Source of the DNA: Alphaproteobacteria bacterium
GTDB taxonomy: Bacteria; Pseudomonadota; Alphaproteobacteria; RS24
DNA length: 6,139 bases
NCBI GenBank assembly: GCA_029248825.1
Contig: JAQWIP010000110.1
Location: 1 to 6,139 of the forward strand
Reading direction: 5' to 3'
In this document: in pieces, positions 1 through 6,139 of the stretch
Position numbering within the stretch: position 1 is the first letter of the stretch
How the letters are laid out: each line of letters starts with the position of its first letter
Position numbers and translations under genes: made by a program
Notes under the pieces: model-generated
What the model was told of the DNA's origin: nothing
The model's input: only the letters and a program-made list of their open reading frames with translations
The model's database searches: none

Positions 1-1349
1 TATTCTTCCTCGATAAAGGCCGTGGTAATCGTGCCAGCGCGGAAGCGCTCATGCTGCATAATGGCGGCGCAGAAATCGATATTATGACGAATGCCATCGA
101 TGCGGAAATTATCTAGCGCAACGCCCATCGCGTCCACGGCTTGCAACCGGTCAGGGCCATGGGTCACCAGCTTGGCAATCATTGGGTCGTAGAAAAGCGA
201 AATCTCGCCACCCTCATAAACGCCCGTATCATTGCGCACGGTAATGCCATCTTGCGTGCCTTGCGCGGGCGGACGATAGCGCGACAGACGCCCCGTCGAT
301 GGCAAGAAACCCCGATACGGATCTTCGGCGTAAACCCGACTTTCCATCGCCCAGCCGTTAAGCTGCACGTCTTTTTGCTTCATATCCAGCTTTTCGCCAG
401 CCGCGACTTTAATCATCTGCTCGACCAAATCGACACCCGTGATTAACTCGGTAACCGGATGCTCGACTTGCAGGCGCGTGTTCATTTCGAGGAAATAGAA
501 ATTCTTATCGCCATCGACGATAAATTCTACCGTGCCAGCCGAGCAGTAATCTACCGCTTTCGACAAGGCGACCGATTGCTCGCCCATGGCTTTGCGGGTC
601 GCTTCGTCGAGGAACGGGCTTGGCGCTTCTTCGATAACCTTTTGGTTGCGGCGCTGAATGGAACATTCGCGCTCGCCCAGATAAATCACATTGCCGTGTT
701 TATCGCCGAGGATTTGAATTTCAATATGGCGCGGTTGGGTGACGAATTTTTCGATGAAAATACGGTCATCGCCAAAGCTCGAAGCCGCTTCGTTTTTCGA
801 CGACTGAAACCCTTCGCGCGCTTCTTCGTCGTTCCAAGCAATCCGCATGCCTTTGCCGCCGCCGCCAGCCGAGGCTTTAATCATCACCGGATAGGTAATC
901 TCATTGGCAATTTTTACGGCTTCCTCGGCGTCCGCAATCAACCCCATATGACCCGGCACAGTGGAGACACCGGCTTCGGAGGCGAGTTTTTTCGAGGTGA
1001 TTTTATCGCCCATTTTTTCAATGGCATTGGCAGGCGGGCCAATGAAAGCCACGCCAGCTTTTTCCAAAGCTTCGGCGAAGACTTTATTCTCGCTCAAAAA
1101 CCCATACCCCGGATGCACCGCTTCGGCGCCGCTTTGCTGGATGGCATCGAGAATTTTATCGATGACCAAATAGCTCTCGGATGCCGGCGCGCCACCGATG
1201 TAAATCGCCTCATCGGCCTCGCGCACATGCAAGGCTTGGGCGTCAGCATCGGAATAGACAGCGACGGTTTGAATGCCCATAGCGCGCGCTGTCCGAATGA
1301 CACGGCAGGCGATTTCACCACGGTTTGCAATTAGAATTTTCTTAAACAT
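1..1349 (-). CDS. pccA: Propionyl-CoA carboxylase alpha chain, biotin carboxylase part (3' end outside window)
   Basis: This subunit carboxylates biotin using ATP and bicarbonate, and the beta chain then transfers the carboxyl group to propionyl-CoA. My translation gives 449 residues from ATG at 1349, open to the left edge; full-length PccA is usually about 660-670, so the biotin-transfer linker and the C-terminal biotinyl domain with its biotin lysine lie outside. Seen in order: the N-terminal carboxylase fold starting MFKKILIANRGEIACRV, HPGYGFLSEN (79-88), the ATP-grasp glycine loop IKASAGGGGKGMR (157-169), H208, K237, E275, then EMNTRLQVEH (288-297) and R338 in ESRVYAEDP. E288, N290, R292, Q294, V295, E296 and R338 fall at the same numbers as the catalytic residues of E. 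coli AccC, so the domain looks active. The start lies 9 bases after the pccB stop, with AGG (1358-1360) overlapping that stop as ribosome site. The partner gene and overall sequence favour propionyl-CoA over acetyl- or methylcrotonyl-CoA carboxylase. Confidence 0.95.
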   Translation of the reverse strand, partial: MFKKILIANRGEIACRVIRTARAMGIQTVAVYSDADAQALHVREADEAIYIGGAPASESYLVIDKILDAIQQSGAEAVHPGYGFLSENKVFAEALEKAGVAFIGPPANAIEKMGDKITSKKLASEAGVSTVPGHMGLIADAEEAVKIANEITYPVMIKASAGGGGKGMRIAWNDEEAREGFQSSKNEAASSFGDDRIFIEKFVTQPRHIEIQILGDKHGNVIYLGERECSIQRRNQKVIEEAPSPFLDEATRKAMGEQSVALSKAVDYCSAGTVEFIVDGDKNFYFLEMNTRLQVEHPVTELITGVDLVEQMIKVAAGEKLDMKQKDVQLNGWAMESRVYAEDPYRGFLPSTGRLSRYRPPAQGTQDGITVRNDTGVYEGGEISLFYDPMIAKLVTHGPDRLQAVDAMGVALDNFRIDGIRHNIDFCAAIMQHERFRAGTITTAFIEEE

Positions 1350-1358
1350 ATCAGATAC

Positions 1359-2891
1359 CTAAAGCGGAATATTATCGTGTTTTTTCCAAGGATTCTCGAG
1401 CTTCTTAGACGATAGAAGCGCCAAAGCTCGGGAAATGCGACGACGCGTATTATGCGGCTGAATGACCTCGTCAATATAGCCACGTTCCGCTGCCACGAAT
1501 GGATTTAGGAAACGTTCTTCATAATTTTCAACATGCTCGGCAATCTCTTCATCGTTGCCGATGGACGAGCGGAAAATAATTTCTACCGCGCCCTTCGCCC
1601 CCATCACCGCAATCTCGGCGGTCGGCCAAGCGTAGTTGAAATCGCCACGCAAATGTTTCGACGCCATCACATCATACGCCCCGCCATAGGCTTTGCGCGT
1701 AATCAACGTGATTTTCGGCACGGTGGCTTCGGCATAAGCAAATAGCAATTTCGCGCCATGTTTAATCAGCCCGCCATATTCTTGCGAGGTTCCAGGCAGA
1801 AAGCCCGGCACATCCACAAGCGTGACAATCGGCACATCAAACGCATCGCAAAAGCGCACGAAACGCGCAGCCTTGCGGCTTGCATCGCTGTCCAACACGC
1901 CAGCCAAAGTCATCGGCTGATTGGCGACAAAACCAACCGTCTTGCCTTCCATACGGCCAAAGCCCGTGATGATATTCTTGGCGAAATCTTTTTGAATTTC
2001 AAAGAAGTCCCCCTCATCGATTACCTTCTCGACCAGCTCCATCATGTCATAGGGCATGTTGGGATTGTCGGGGATGAGCGTGTCCAAGCTCGGATCCATG
2101 CGGTCGCGCACGTCAAAACTCGGGCGCTCGGGCGCGCCTGTGCGGTTGGAGAGCGGCAAGAAATCGATGAGACGACGCAGCTCAGTCAGCGCTTCCACAT
2201 CATTATCATAGGCGCCATCGGCGACCGAAGATTTGCTGGTGTGGACTTTCGCGCCGCCCAATTCTTCGGCGGTCACTTCTTCATTGGTCACGGTTTTCAC
2301 CACATCGGGGCCGGTCACAAACATGTAAGACGTGTTGCGCACCATGAAGATGAAATCGGTCAGAGCCGGCGAATACACATCGCCGCCCGCGCAAGGCCCC
2401 ATAATCATGGTGATTTGGGGAATAACGCCCGAGGCCAAAGTATTGCGCTGAAACACTTCCGCATATCCGCCCAGCGCATCGACGCCTTCTTGAATGCGCG
2501 CGCCGCCTGCATCGAGAATGCCGATAATCGGCACGCCATTGCGCAGCGCCATGTCTTGCACTTTGTTGATTTTTTTCGAATGCGCCCGAGACAGCGAGCC
2601 GCCAAATACGGTGAAGTCTTTGGCGAAGAGATAAATCGGGCGCCCGTTCACCGTCCCCCAACCTGTCACCACGCCGTCGCCTGGAATCTTCTTATCCTGC
2701 ATGCCAAACTCTTGGCAGTCATGCTCGACGAACATATCGATTTCTTCGAAACTATCGGGGTCGAGCAGCAGCTCGATGCGCTCGCGCGCCGTCAGCTTGC
2801 CGCGCGCGTGTTGCGCTTCAATGCGCTTTTCGCCGCCACCCAGACGGGCAACGCTACGCCGCTCTTCTAATTCTTTAACAATATCACGCAT
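1359..2891 (-). CDS. pccB: Propionyl-CoA carboxylase beta chain (carboxyltransferase)
   Basis: Carboxyltransferase subunit that moves the carboxyl group from carboxybiotin to propionyl-CoA, giving methylmalonyl-CoA; it works in the cytoplasm with PccA, encoded just downstream. The product has 510 residues, the usual PccB length, and is complete. It has two crotonase-like halves. The N-terminal half carries the CoA-side motifs GGARIQEGVDALGGYAEVF (129-147) and GPCAGGDVYSPA (165-176). The C-terminal half carries FCDAFDVPIVTLVDVPGFLPG (two parts of 347-367), then RKAYGGAYDVM (399-409) and the end ENPWKKHDNIPL. D407 matches the Asp linked in actinobacterial enzymes to preference for propionyl- over acetyl-CoA (from memory). 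Two residues differ from most PccB sequences I recall: A128 for Ser before the first GGAR, and D171 for Ala after the second Gly pair. The start is 13 bases after the ATP12 stop, with a GGGGGAG ribosome site. Confidence 0.96.
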   Translation of the reverse strand: MRDIVKELEERRSVARLGGGEKRIEAQHARGKLTARERIELLLDPDSFEEIDMFVEHDCQEFGMQDKKIPGDGVVTGWGTVNGRPIYLFAKDFTVFGGSLSRAHSKKINKVQDMALRNGVPIIGILDAGGARIQEGVDALGGYAEVFQRNTLASGVIPQITMIMGPCAGGDVYSPALTDFIFMVRNTSYMFVTGPDVVKTVTNEEVTAEELGGAKVHTSKSSVADGAYDNDVEALTELRRLIDFLPLSNRTGAPERPSFDVRDRMDPSLDTLIPDNPNMPYDMMELVEKVIDEGDFFEIQKDFAKNIITGFGRMEGKTVGFVANQPMTLAGVLDSDASRKAARFVRFCDAFDVPIVTLVDVPGFLPGTSQEYGGLIKHGAKLLFAYAEATVPKITLITRKAYGGAYDVMASKHLRGDFNYAWPTAEIAVMGAKGAVEIIFRSSIGNDEEIAEHVENYEERFLNPFVAAERGYIDEVIQPHNTRRRISRALALLSSKKLENPWKKHDNIPL

Positions 2892-2894
2892 AAT

Positions 2895-2901
2895 CTCCCC
2901 C
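2895..2901 (-). promoter_or_regulatory. Ribosome binding site of pccB
   Basis: On the minus strand the sequence GGGGGAG lies in the 13-base gap between the ATP12 stop and the pccB ATG, ending 3 bases before the start codon. It is the purine-rich stretch that fixes the pccB start at 2891, and it is stronger than the site in front of the ATP12 gene. It suggests pccB can be translated independently of the upstream gene. Confidence 0.6.
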
Positions 2902-2904
2902 GCG

Positions 2905-3600
2905 TCACTGTTGTAGAGCTGATAAATACCGCGCTATGGCTTTGATTTCCAGTGCTATATTGCCTAATCGCACTTGCGCTTCCTCATCGCGGCCCCAGGT
3001 CTCGATTTGGAATAAATCATCCAAAAAAGCCAGCTCATAAGCCTGTTCGGGCGAAATCTCGCCCTGCTCTAAGGCCAAGGCCAGAACGCCCGAGCCGAGA
3101 AGCGCGGCCGTATGCGACAATCCAGTCAGGCGAAACGCATCTTCGCCCGCCACTTGTTTTAAAATCTCTTCCGTTTGCGCTGGCTGCTCTATCGGCAATA
3201 CCGAATGCGTGACCTGCAAAACAATGCCGAATTGGGTCTTCGCCCAAGCCAAAATAGGATCCCAGCCTTGCGCCTGTTTGGCGATAAGCGGGTCGGGAGC
3301 CTCGGCCCGATAGCACAGCAAATCAGACATGCCATAGGCGGCAAACGCCGTGCGGGTTTCTGGTATGACGCCAGCCACACGGTCGAGCGCAGTCGAGACA
3401 AGGCGCATGTGCAGCATCGACAATGTATCCACCTCTTCGCCCTGCGCTTGCCAGTCGTCCGCCACCAATTGCGCGAGCGCTTTTGTCGGCAAAACCAACG
3501 CGCTTTTCGCCGGCGTTTTCAAAACATGCGCATCCAGCTTGACGATAAATCCATCGTCTTGCTCGGCAAGGGTTACCGCTTCATAGAATCGTTTGGCCAT
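2905..3600 (-). CDS. ATP12-family F1 ATP synthase assembly chaperone
   Basis: Predicted chaperone that in mitochondria binds the F1 alpha subunit before the F1 hexamer assembles; the bacterial member is presumed to act likewise in the cytoplasm. The 231-residue product begins MAKRFYEAVTLAE, typical of the family, and contains the conserved segments MSDLLCYRAE (91-100) and FLDDLFQIETWGRDEEA (192-208), the latter being the signature QxETWGxDEE. No signal or targeting peptide is present. An in-frame ATG at 3708 would add 36 residues but lies inside the phosphatase gene and adds sequence unlike the family, so ATG 3600 is preferred. It starts 2 bases after the phosphatase stop, with only a weak GAG (3606-3608), so translation is probably coupled to the gene before it. 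The order pseudouridine synthase, HAD phosphatase, ATP12 recurs in alphaproteobacteria as far as I recall. Confidence 0.92.
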   Translation of the reverse strand: MAKRFYEAVTLAEQDDGFIVKLDAHVLKTPAKSALVLPTKALAQLVADDWQAQGEEVDTLSMLHMRLVSTALDRVAGVIPETRTAFAAYGMSDLLCYRAEAPDPLIAKQAQGWDPILAWAKTQFGIVLQVTHSVLPIEQPAQTEEILKQVAGEDAFRLTGLSHTAALLGSGVLALALEQGEISPEQAYELAFLDDLFQIETWGRDEEAQVRLGNIALEIKAIARYLSALQQ

Positions 3601-3602
3601 CG

Positions 3603-4268
3603 TTACTCGGGCTGAAATTGAGAGATTAAAAGACGCAAATCTTCGGGCGTTTTGGCAATCGCATCGGCGCCAGATTCTTTTAGCTCCTCGACCGTTTGAT
3701 AGCCCCAACCGACACCAATGGTGCGCGCGCCAGCGGCTTTGGCCATCATAATATCGAAACTCGTGTCGCCAATCATTAGGCTTTGGGCGGGCGTTGCGCC
3801 GGTTTCGCGCATCGCATCCAGCATTAAATCGGGGGCGGGTTTGCCGGGGCCATCGTCGGCGCTTTTCAGCACTTGGAAAAACTCGCGAATATCATAAGCG
3901 TCCACCACACGGCTCAAGCCACGGCGCGACTTCATGGTGATAATGCCCAGCAGCGTATCGTCGAGCTTGCCGAGTTCGAGAATTTGCGCATGCATGCCGT
4001 CAAACATCACCTGACCACGGTCGTCTTGCTGAACTAAATCTTGATAGGTCTCGCGATAGACATCCAACATATTCACAATCTGGTCGTCACTGGCTTCTGG
4101 CACATGGCCGCGCAGCGCCACATCGATAGGGAGCCCCACGGCATACAGGATATCGCGGCGCGATGGGCAGGCAAAATCATGCGCCGCCAAAGCCGTTTGC
4201 GTGGCGGTGATGATGGTCTGTTGGCTATCCACCAACGTGCCGTCGCAATCGAAAACGATCAGCCGCAT
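3603..4268 (-). CDS. HAD-IA family phosphatase, phosphoglycolate phosphatase-like
   Basis: Probable Mg-dependent small-molecule phosphatase of the haloacid dehalogenase superfamily, 221 residues, cytoplasmic. All four family motifs are visible: motif I FDCDGTLVDS with nucleophile D7 and acid/base D9; motif II ITMKSR with T111 and K113; motif III GKPAP with K143; motif IV GDTSFD with D168 and D172. The helical cap is inserted between residues about 15 and 85, as in subfamily IA enzymes such as Gph. The length fits this group. Substrate cannot be read from the sequence; phosphoglycolate phosphatase, pyrophosphatase PpaX and beta-phosphoglucomutase share this architecture. Its ATG overlaps the preceding pseudouridine synthase stop by one base (TAATG), with GAGGGG (4274-4279) as ribosome site inside that gene's last codons, which indicates translational coupling. 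Confidence 0.9.
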   Translation of the reverse strand: MRLIVFDCDGTLVDSQQTIITATQTALAAHDFACPSRRDILYAVGLPIDVALRGHVPEASDDQIVNMLDVYRETYQDLVQQDDRGQVMFDGMHAQILELGKLDDTLLGIITMKSRRGLSRVVDAYDIREFFQVLKSADDGPGKPAPDLMLDAMRETGATPAQSLMIGDTSFDIMMAKAAGARTIGVGWGYQTVEELKESGADAIAKTPEDLRLLISQFQPE

Positions 4269-5266
4269 TATTTCCCCTCATCAAACGGAATCTCTCCGTC
4301 TTTCAAATCAAAGCTTAGCATATCCCATGTTTCAGCCATATGATCGCGCAAGGGCGCCTTGCATCGCAAAACACCGCCACGCGGATGAGGCATCATAATC
4401 GAGCGGGCGTGCAAGTGAAGCCTTTTTGGCAAGATACCGCCGTATTCTTCGTTTTCGCTCTCCACTCGATACTTCTGATCCCCAACCAGAGAATGGCCAA
4501 TCGCCGCCGCATGGGCGCGAATTTGATGCGTCCGACCGGTTAGCGGACGAAACGCCAGCCAAGAAAACCGCTGCCCAACCCGCGCGATTTCCATGAAATC
4601 CGTATGCGCTTTCATGGCATCGCTGTCGTCCGGCTCGACGGGGCGCACACGTTCGCCCCCATCAGCCACCGCGCGTTTGGCCAGCGGCACCCGAATGGAA
4701 CCTTGCGACGGGCGCGGCACGCCGTAAACCAAAGCCCAATAAACCTTCTCGGCCTCGCGGCTGGCGAACTGACGGGTCAAGAATTGCGCCGCCTTGCGAT
4801 TGCGCGCCAAAACCAAAACGCCCGACGTATCGCGGTCAAGCCGATGCACGAGGCGCGGCGCTTCGGCCTCCTCAAATTGTAAAGCGGGCAAAGCCGCATC
4901 GATATGCATGGTGGTTTTGCTGCCGCCCTGCACCGCCAGACCTGACGGTTTGTTGATGACCATCACATCTTTATCGCGGTGAATAATCGCCGATTGCAGC
5001 TCGGCCACCAAAGCATCTGGCACCGAGACCGGGCGCACGGTGCGCTTGGCGCCCTGCTCTGGCACTTCGGGTGGCACGCGGATGATTTGGCCTTTTTGGA
5101 TGCGGTCGGCCGCTTTGGCGCGTTTGCCTTCCACGCGCACGAGGCCTTGGCGCAGTAGTTTTTCCAAACGGCCTTGGGTCAGCGCGGTGAAATATTTGCG
5201 AAACCATCTGTCGAGGCGCAGACCATCATCCTCGCCTTTGACTTTAATTTGTCGAACGCCCGCCAT
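4268..5266 (-). CDS. rluC: RluC/RluD-family 23S rRNA pseudouridine synthase
   Basis: Converts specific uridines of 23S rRNA to pseudouridine; E. coli RluC acts at positions 955, 2504 and 2580 (known for that protein, inferred here). The product has 332 residues against about 319 in E. coli. An S4 RNA-binding domain covers roughly residues 14-65 (LRLDRWFRKYF, then LEKLLRQGLVRVEGKR). The catalytic domain follows, with INKPSGLAVQGG (104-115), the active-site motif HRLDRDTSG (141-149) whose D144 is the expected nucleophile, RPLTGRTHQIRAH (240-252) and LHLHAR (283-288). The motif layout and the S4 domain fit RluC best, though RluD or a broader RluA-family role is possible. The start codon directly abuts the crcB stop with no spacer, and AAGGG (5274-5278) inside the end of crcB is the ribosome site, 7 bases from ATG. 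Confidence 0.92.
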   Translation of the reverse strand: MAGVRQIKVKGEDDGLRLDRWFRKYFTALTQGRLEKLLRQGLVRVEGKRAKAADRIQKGQIIRVPPEVPEQGAKRTVRPVSVPDALVAELQSAIIHRDKDVMVINKPSGLAVQGGSKTTMHIDAALPALQFEEAEAPRLVHRLDRDTSGVLVLARNRKAAQFLTRQFASREAEKVYWALVYGVPRPSQGSIRVPLAKRAVADGGERVRPVEPDDSDAMKAHTDFMEIARVGQRFSWLAFRPLTGRTHQIRAHAAAIGHSLVGDQKYRVESENEEYGGILPKRLHLHARSIMMPHPRGGVLRCKAPLRDHMAETWDMLSFDLKDGEIPFDEGK

Positions 5267-5641
5267 TTATAAACCCTTCACCAGCAGATAGCCTGCCGCA
5301 AACACCAATAGACCGCCGACAAGCGAACCGCCCAGATAGCCGCTTACGGATAAAATTTCGCGTTTCTCTAGCAGTTGAAATAGCTCCATAGAGAAAGCCG
5401 AGAAAGTGGTAAAGCCGCCCAGCACACCGACCCCGACAAACAAACGAAGCCCCTCTTGGGCGCCGCTTTGCTTCGACAGCCAGCCGATCAGCACCCCCAT
5501 GAAAAACGAGCCGAGCAAATTGACGCTAAGCGTTGCCCATGGAAAACCCGTCGGGGATTTCAGCCATCCGCTGATGCCAAAGCGAGCCACAGCGCCCAAC
5601 GCGCCGCCGCAAGCGACCCAGATAACAGATTGTAATGCCAT
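5267..5641 (-). CDS. crcB: CrcB/Fluc fluoride ion channel
   Basis: Small inner-membrane protein that lets fluoride leave the cell; the active form is an antiparallel dimer. The chosen start gives 124 residues, the family norm, with four hydrophobic helices at about 3-26, 35-55, 64-91 and 98-121. Family motifs are intact: GGALGAVARFG (12-22) with R20, TLSVNLLGSF (37-46) with N41, and GGFTTFSAFSMEL (75-87) with F80 and F83 that would line the ion path. T37, N41, F80, F83, Y102 and S106 line up with functional residues of the Bordetella channel at a constant offset of two, from memory. An ATG at 5737 would add 32 residues, but that stretch runs through the rplQ terminator hairpin and is not conserved-looking; ATG 5641 has GGGAGG 10 bases ahead. 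It is the first gene of the downstream unit and its stop abuts the next start. Confidence 0.94.
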   Translation of the reverse strand: MALQSVIWVACGGALGAVARFGISGWLKSPTGFPWATLSVNLLGSFFMGVLIGWLSKQSGAQEGLRLFVGVGVLGGFTTFSAFSMELFQLLEKREILSVSGYLGGSLVGGLLVFAAGYLLVKGL

Positions 5642-5651
5642 GGTGAGGTGG

Positions 5652-5657
5652 CCTCCC
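5652..5657 (-). promoter_or_regulatory. Ribosome binding site of crcB
   Basis: GGGAGG on the minus strand lies 10 bases before ATG 5641. It decides the crcB start in favour of the 124-residue form rather than the ATG at 5737, which sits upstream of the terminator. Confidence 0.65.
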
Positions 5658-5669
5658 GATTCGGCGTTC

Positions 5670-5698
5670 AAAATAGCACAGAACTCTGCCGCCATAAA
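5670..5698 (-). promoter_or_regulatory. Weak candidate promoter ahead of crcB
   Basis: On the minus strand TTTATG (5698-5693) and TATTTT (5675-5670) are separated by 17 bases and match the sigma-70 -35 and -10 consensus at 3 and 4 of 6 positions. Transcription would begin near 5663 and give a leader of about 22 bases containing the crcB ribosome site. The -35 overlaps the U-tract of the rplQ terminator. A promoter is expected somewhere here if the terminator is efficient, but the match is poor; the six genes could also be fed by read-through. Confidence 0.25.
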
Positions 5699-5731
5699 AA
5701 AAGACACGAAAACCGAAGGGCTTTCGTGTCT
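5696..5731 (-). terminator. Rho-independent terminator after rplQ
   Basis: Read on the minus strand, arm AGACACGAAA (5731-5722) pairs with TTTCGTGTCT (5711-5702). A G-U pair and two C-G pairs extend this inward to a 13-bp stem with a CUUC loop (5718-5715). The stem is followed by a run of seven U (5702-5696, the first being the last stem base). No U-tract follows on the plus strand, so it works only in the minus direction. It lies about 20 bases after the rplQ stop and separates the ribosomal protein operon from crcB. Confidence 0.9.
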
Positions 5732-5752
5732 CTTCAAATTTAATGGATGAGA

Positions 5753-6139
5753 TTAGGCAGTGGCTGCAGCCAGCTCCTCGCCTTCGTCGCTCATCATCAC
5801 GGGGCCAGAATCTTGGCCTTTCGCGGTTACATCGCGGTCGACAAATTCAATCACGGCCATAGGCGCATTGTCGCCATAGCGGAAACCCGCTTTGAGAACG
5901 CGGATGTAGCCACCCGGGCGTTCGGCATAGCGAGCGGCCAGCGTATCAAATAATTTAGCGCCCCACTGTTGGTCTGGAAGCTGAGCATAGGCGCGACGAC
6001 GAGCCGCCAAGTCACCCTTTTTGCCCAAAGTCACAAGCTTCTCAACGAAGGGGCGAAGCTCTTTGGCTTTTGGCAAAGTCGTTACAATTTGCTCATGCTT
6101 GATGAGGGCAACGGCCATATTTCCAAGCATCGCCTTACG
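5753..6139 (-). CDS. rplQ: 50S ribosomal protein L17 (5' end outside window)
   Basis: Component of the large ribosomal subunit. The reading frame is open to the right edge (6139) and 128 residues are visible. Comparison with E. coli L17, where the equivalent Arg-x-Ala-Met is at residues 17-20, suggests about 16 N-terminal residues are missing, so the ATG at 6130 is internal and not the start. Family features seen: RKAMLGNMAVALIKHEQI, TTLPKAKELRPFVEKLVTLG, ARRRAYAQL, AKLFDTLAARYAERPGGYIR and FRYGDNAPMAVIEFVDRD (successive blocks). After VDRD there is a 25-residue tail rich in Gly, Glu and Ala that is longer than the E. coli tail, as is common in alphaproteobacteria. It normally ends the alpha operon after rpoA, which would lie to the right; the terminator directly downstream agrees with that. 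Confidence 0.96.
   Translation of the reverse strand, partial: RKAMLGNMAVALIKHEQIVTTLPKAKELRPFVEKLVTLGKKGDLAARRRAYAQLPDQQWGAKLFDTLAARYAERPGGYIRVLKAGFRYGDNAPMAVIEFVDRDVTAKGQDSGPVMMSDEGEELAAATA

Noticed and set aside
1094..1330. 78-codon minus-strand frame inside pccA
   Set aside because: It is an out-of-frame shadow of the biotin carboxylase coding sequence, with no ribosome site of note and no recognisable family.
459..1334. 291-codon open frame on the plus strand opposite pccA
   Set aside because: Same codon-aligned mirror effect; the minus strand encodes an unbroken biotin carboxylase with all catalytic residues across the whole stretch.
1758..2870. 370-codon open frame on the plus strand opposite pccB
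   Set aside because: It is exactly codon-aligned with pccB, so it stays open merely because the sense gene avoids TTA, CTA and TCA codons there. The translation is rich in His, Arg and Ala and resembles no family I know; the PccB reading is certain.
3601..3708. N-terminally extended ATP12 starting at ATG 3708
   Set aside because: The extension lies wholly over the end of the phosphatase gene, is Arg-rich and not family-like; although it faintly resembles a mitochondrial targeting sequence, that is chance in a bacterial genome.
5642..5701. Fluoride riboswitch ahead of crcB
   Set aside because: The leader is only about 60 bases from the terminator to the start codon and I see no match to the conserved core of the crcB RNA motif, nor a pseudoknot-like pairing.
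5642..5737. Longer CrcB starting at ATG 5737
   Set aside because: The added 32 residues would be encoded across the rplQ terminator hairpin, are not hydrophobic in the family pattern, and ATG 5641 has a good ribosome site and gives the normal length.
6128..6130. ATG 6130 as the start of L17
   Set aside because: The frame stays open to the window edge and the residues before it (Arg-Lys-Ala) match the internal part of L17, so the true start is outside.

Overview
The window is ordinary chromosomal DNA of an alphaproteobacterium. It is tightly packed, and every gene I can support lies on the minus strand, so the genes read from the right end to the left. Three things point to Alphaproteobacteria: an ATP12-family F1-ATPase assembly chaperone (otherwise known mainly from mitochondria), an L17 protein with an acidic, Ala-rich C-terminal tail, and a PccA/PccB pair of alphaproteobacterial or mitochondrial type. 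Base composition looks mid-50s % GC by eye, and codon use looks even across the genes. I see no mobile element, CRISPR array, tRNA or rRNA gene, and no sign of recent transfer.

Layout in transcription order. The right end (6139-5753) is the 3' part of rplQ, ribosomal protein L17, normally the last gene of the rpsM-rpsK-rpoA-rplQ operon. A strong Rho-independent terminator follows (5731-5696). A short non-coding spacer with a weak promoter-like sequence leads into crcB (5641-5267, fluoride channel). Next come an RluC-type 23S rRNA pseudouridine synthase (5266-4268), a HAD-IA phosphatase related to phosphoglycolate phosphatase (4268-3603), an ATP12 chaperone (3600-2905), pccB (2891-1359, propionyl-CoA carboxylase beta chain) and the 5' two thirds of pccA (1349-1, alpha chain, biotin carboxylase part), which runs off the left edge.

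From crcB to pccA the junctions are 0, -1, 2, 13 and 9 bases, with no terminator visible between genes. The six genes are therefore probably one transcription unit with several translationally coupled starts. Functionally it is a mixed housekeeping cluster: fluoride export, ribosome modification, a small-molecule phosphatase, ATP synthase assembly, and the carboxylation of propionyl-CoA to methylmalonyl-CoA. Only pccB and pccA have an obvious direct partnership, as the two subunits of one biotin enzyme. No intergenic stretch exceeds 300 bases; the longest, between rplQ and crcB, is 111 bases.

I did not find a previously undescribed system. The points most worth a second look are the unit's mixed composition, a PccB residue next to the catalytic glycines that differs from the usual one, and a terminator overlapped by a possible promoter ahead of crcB.
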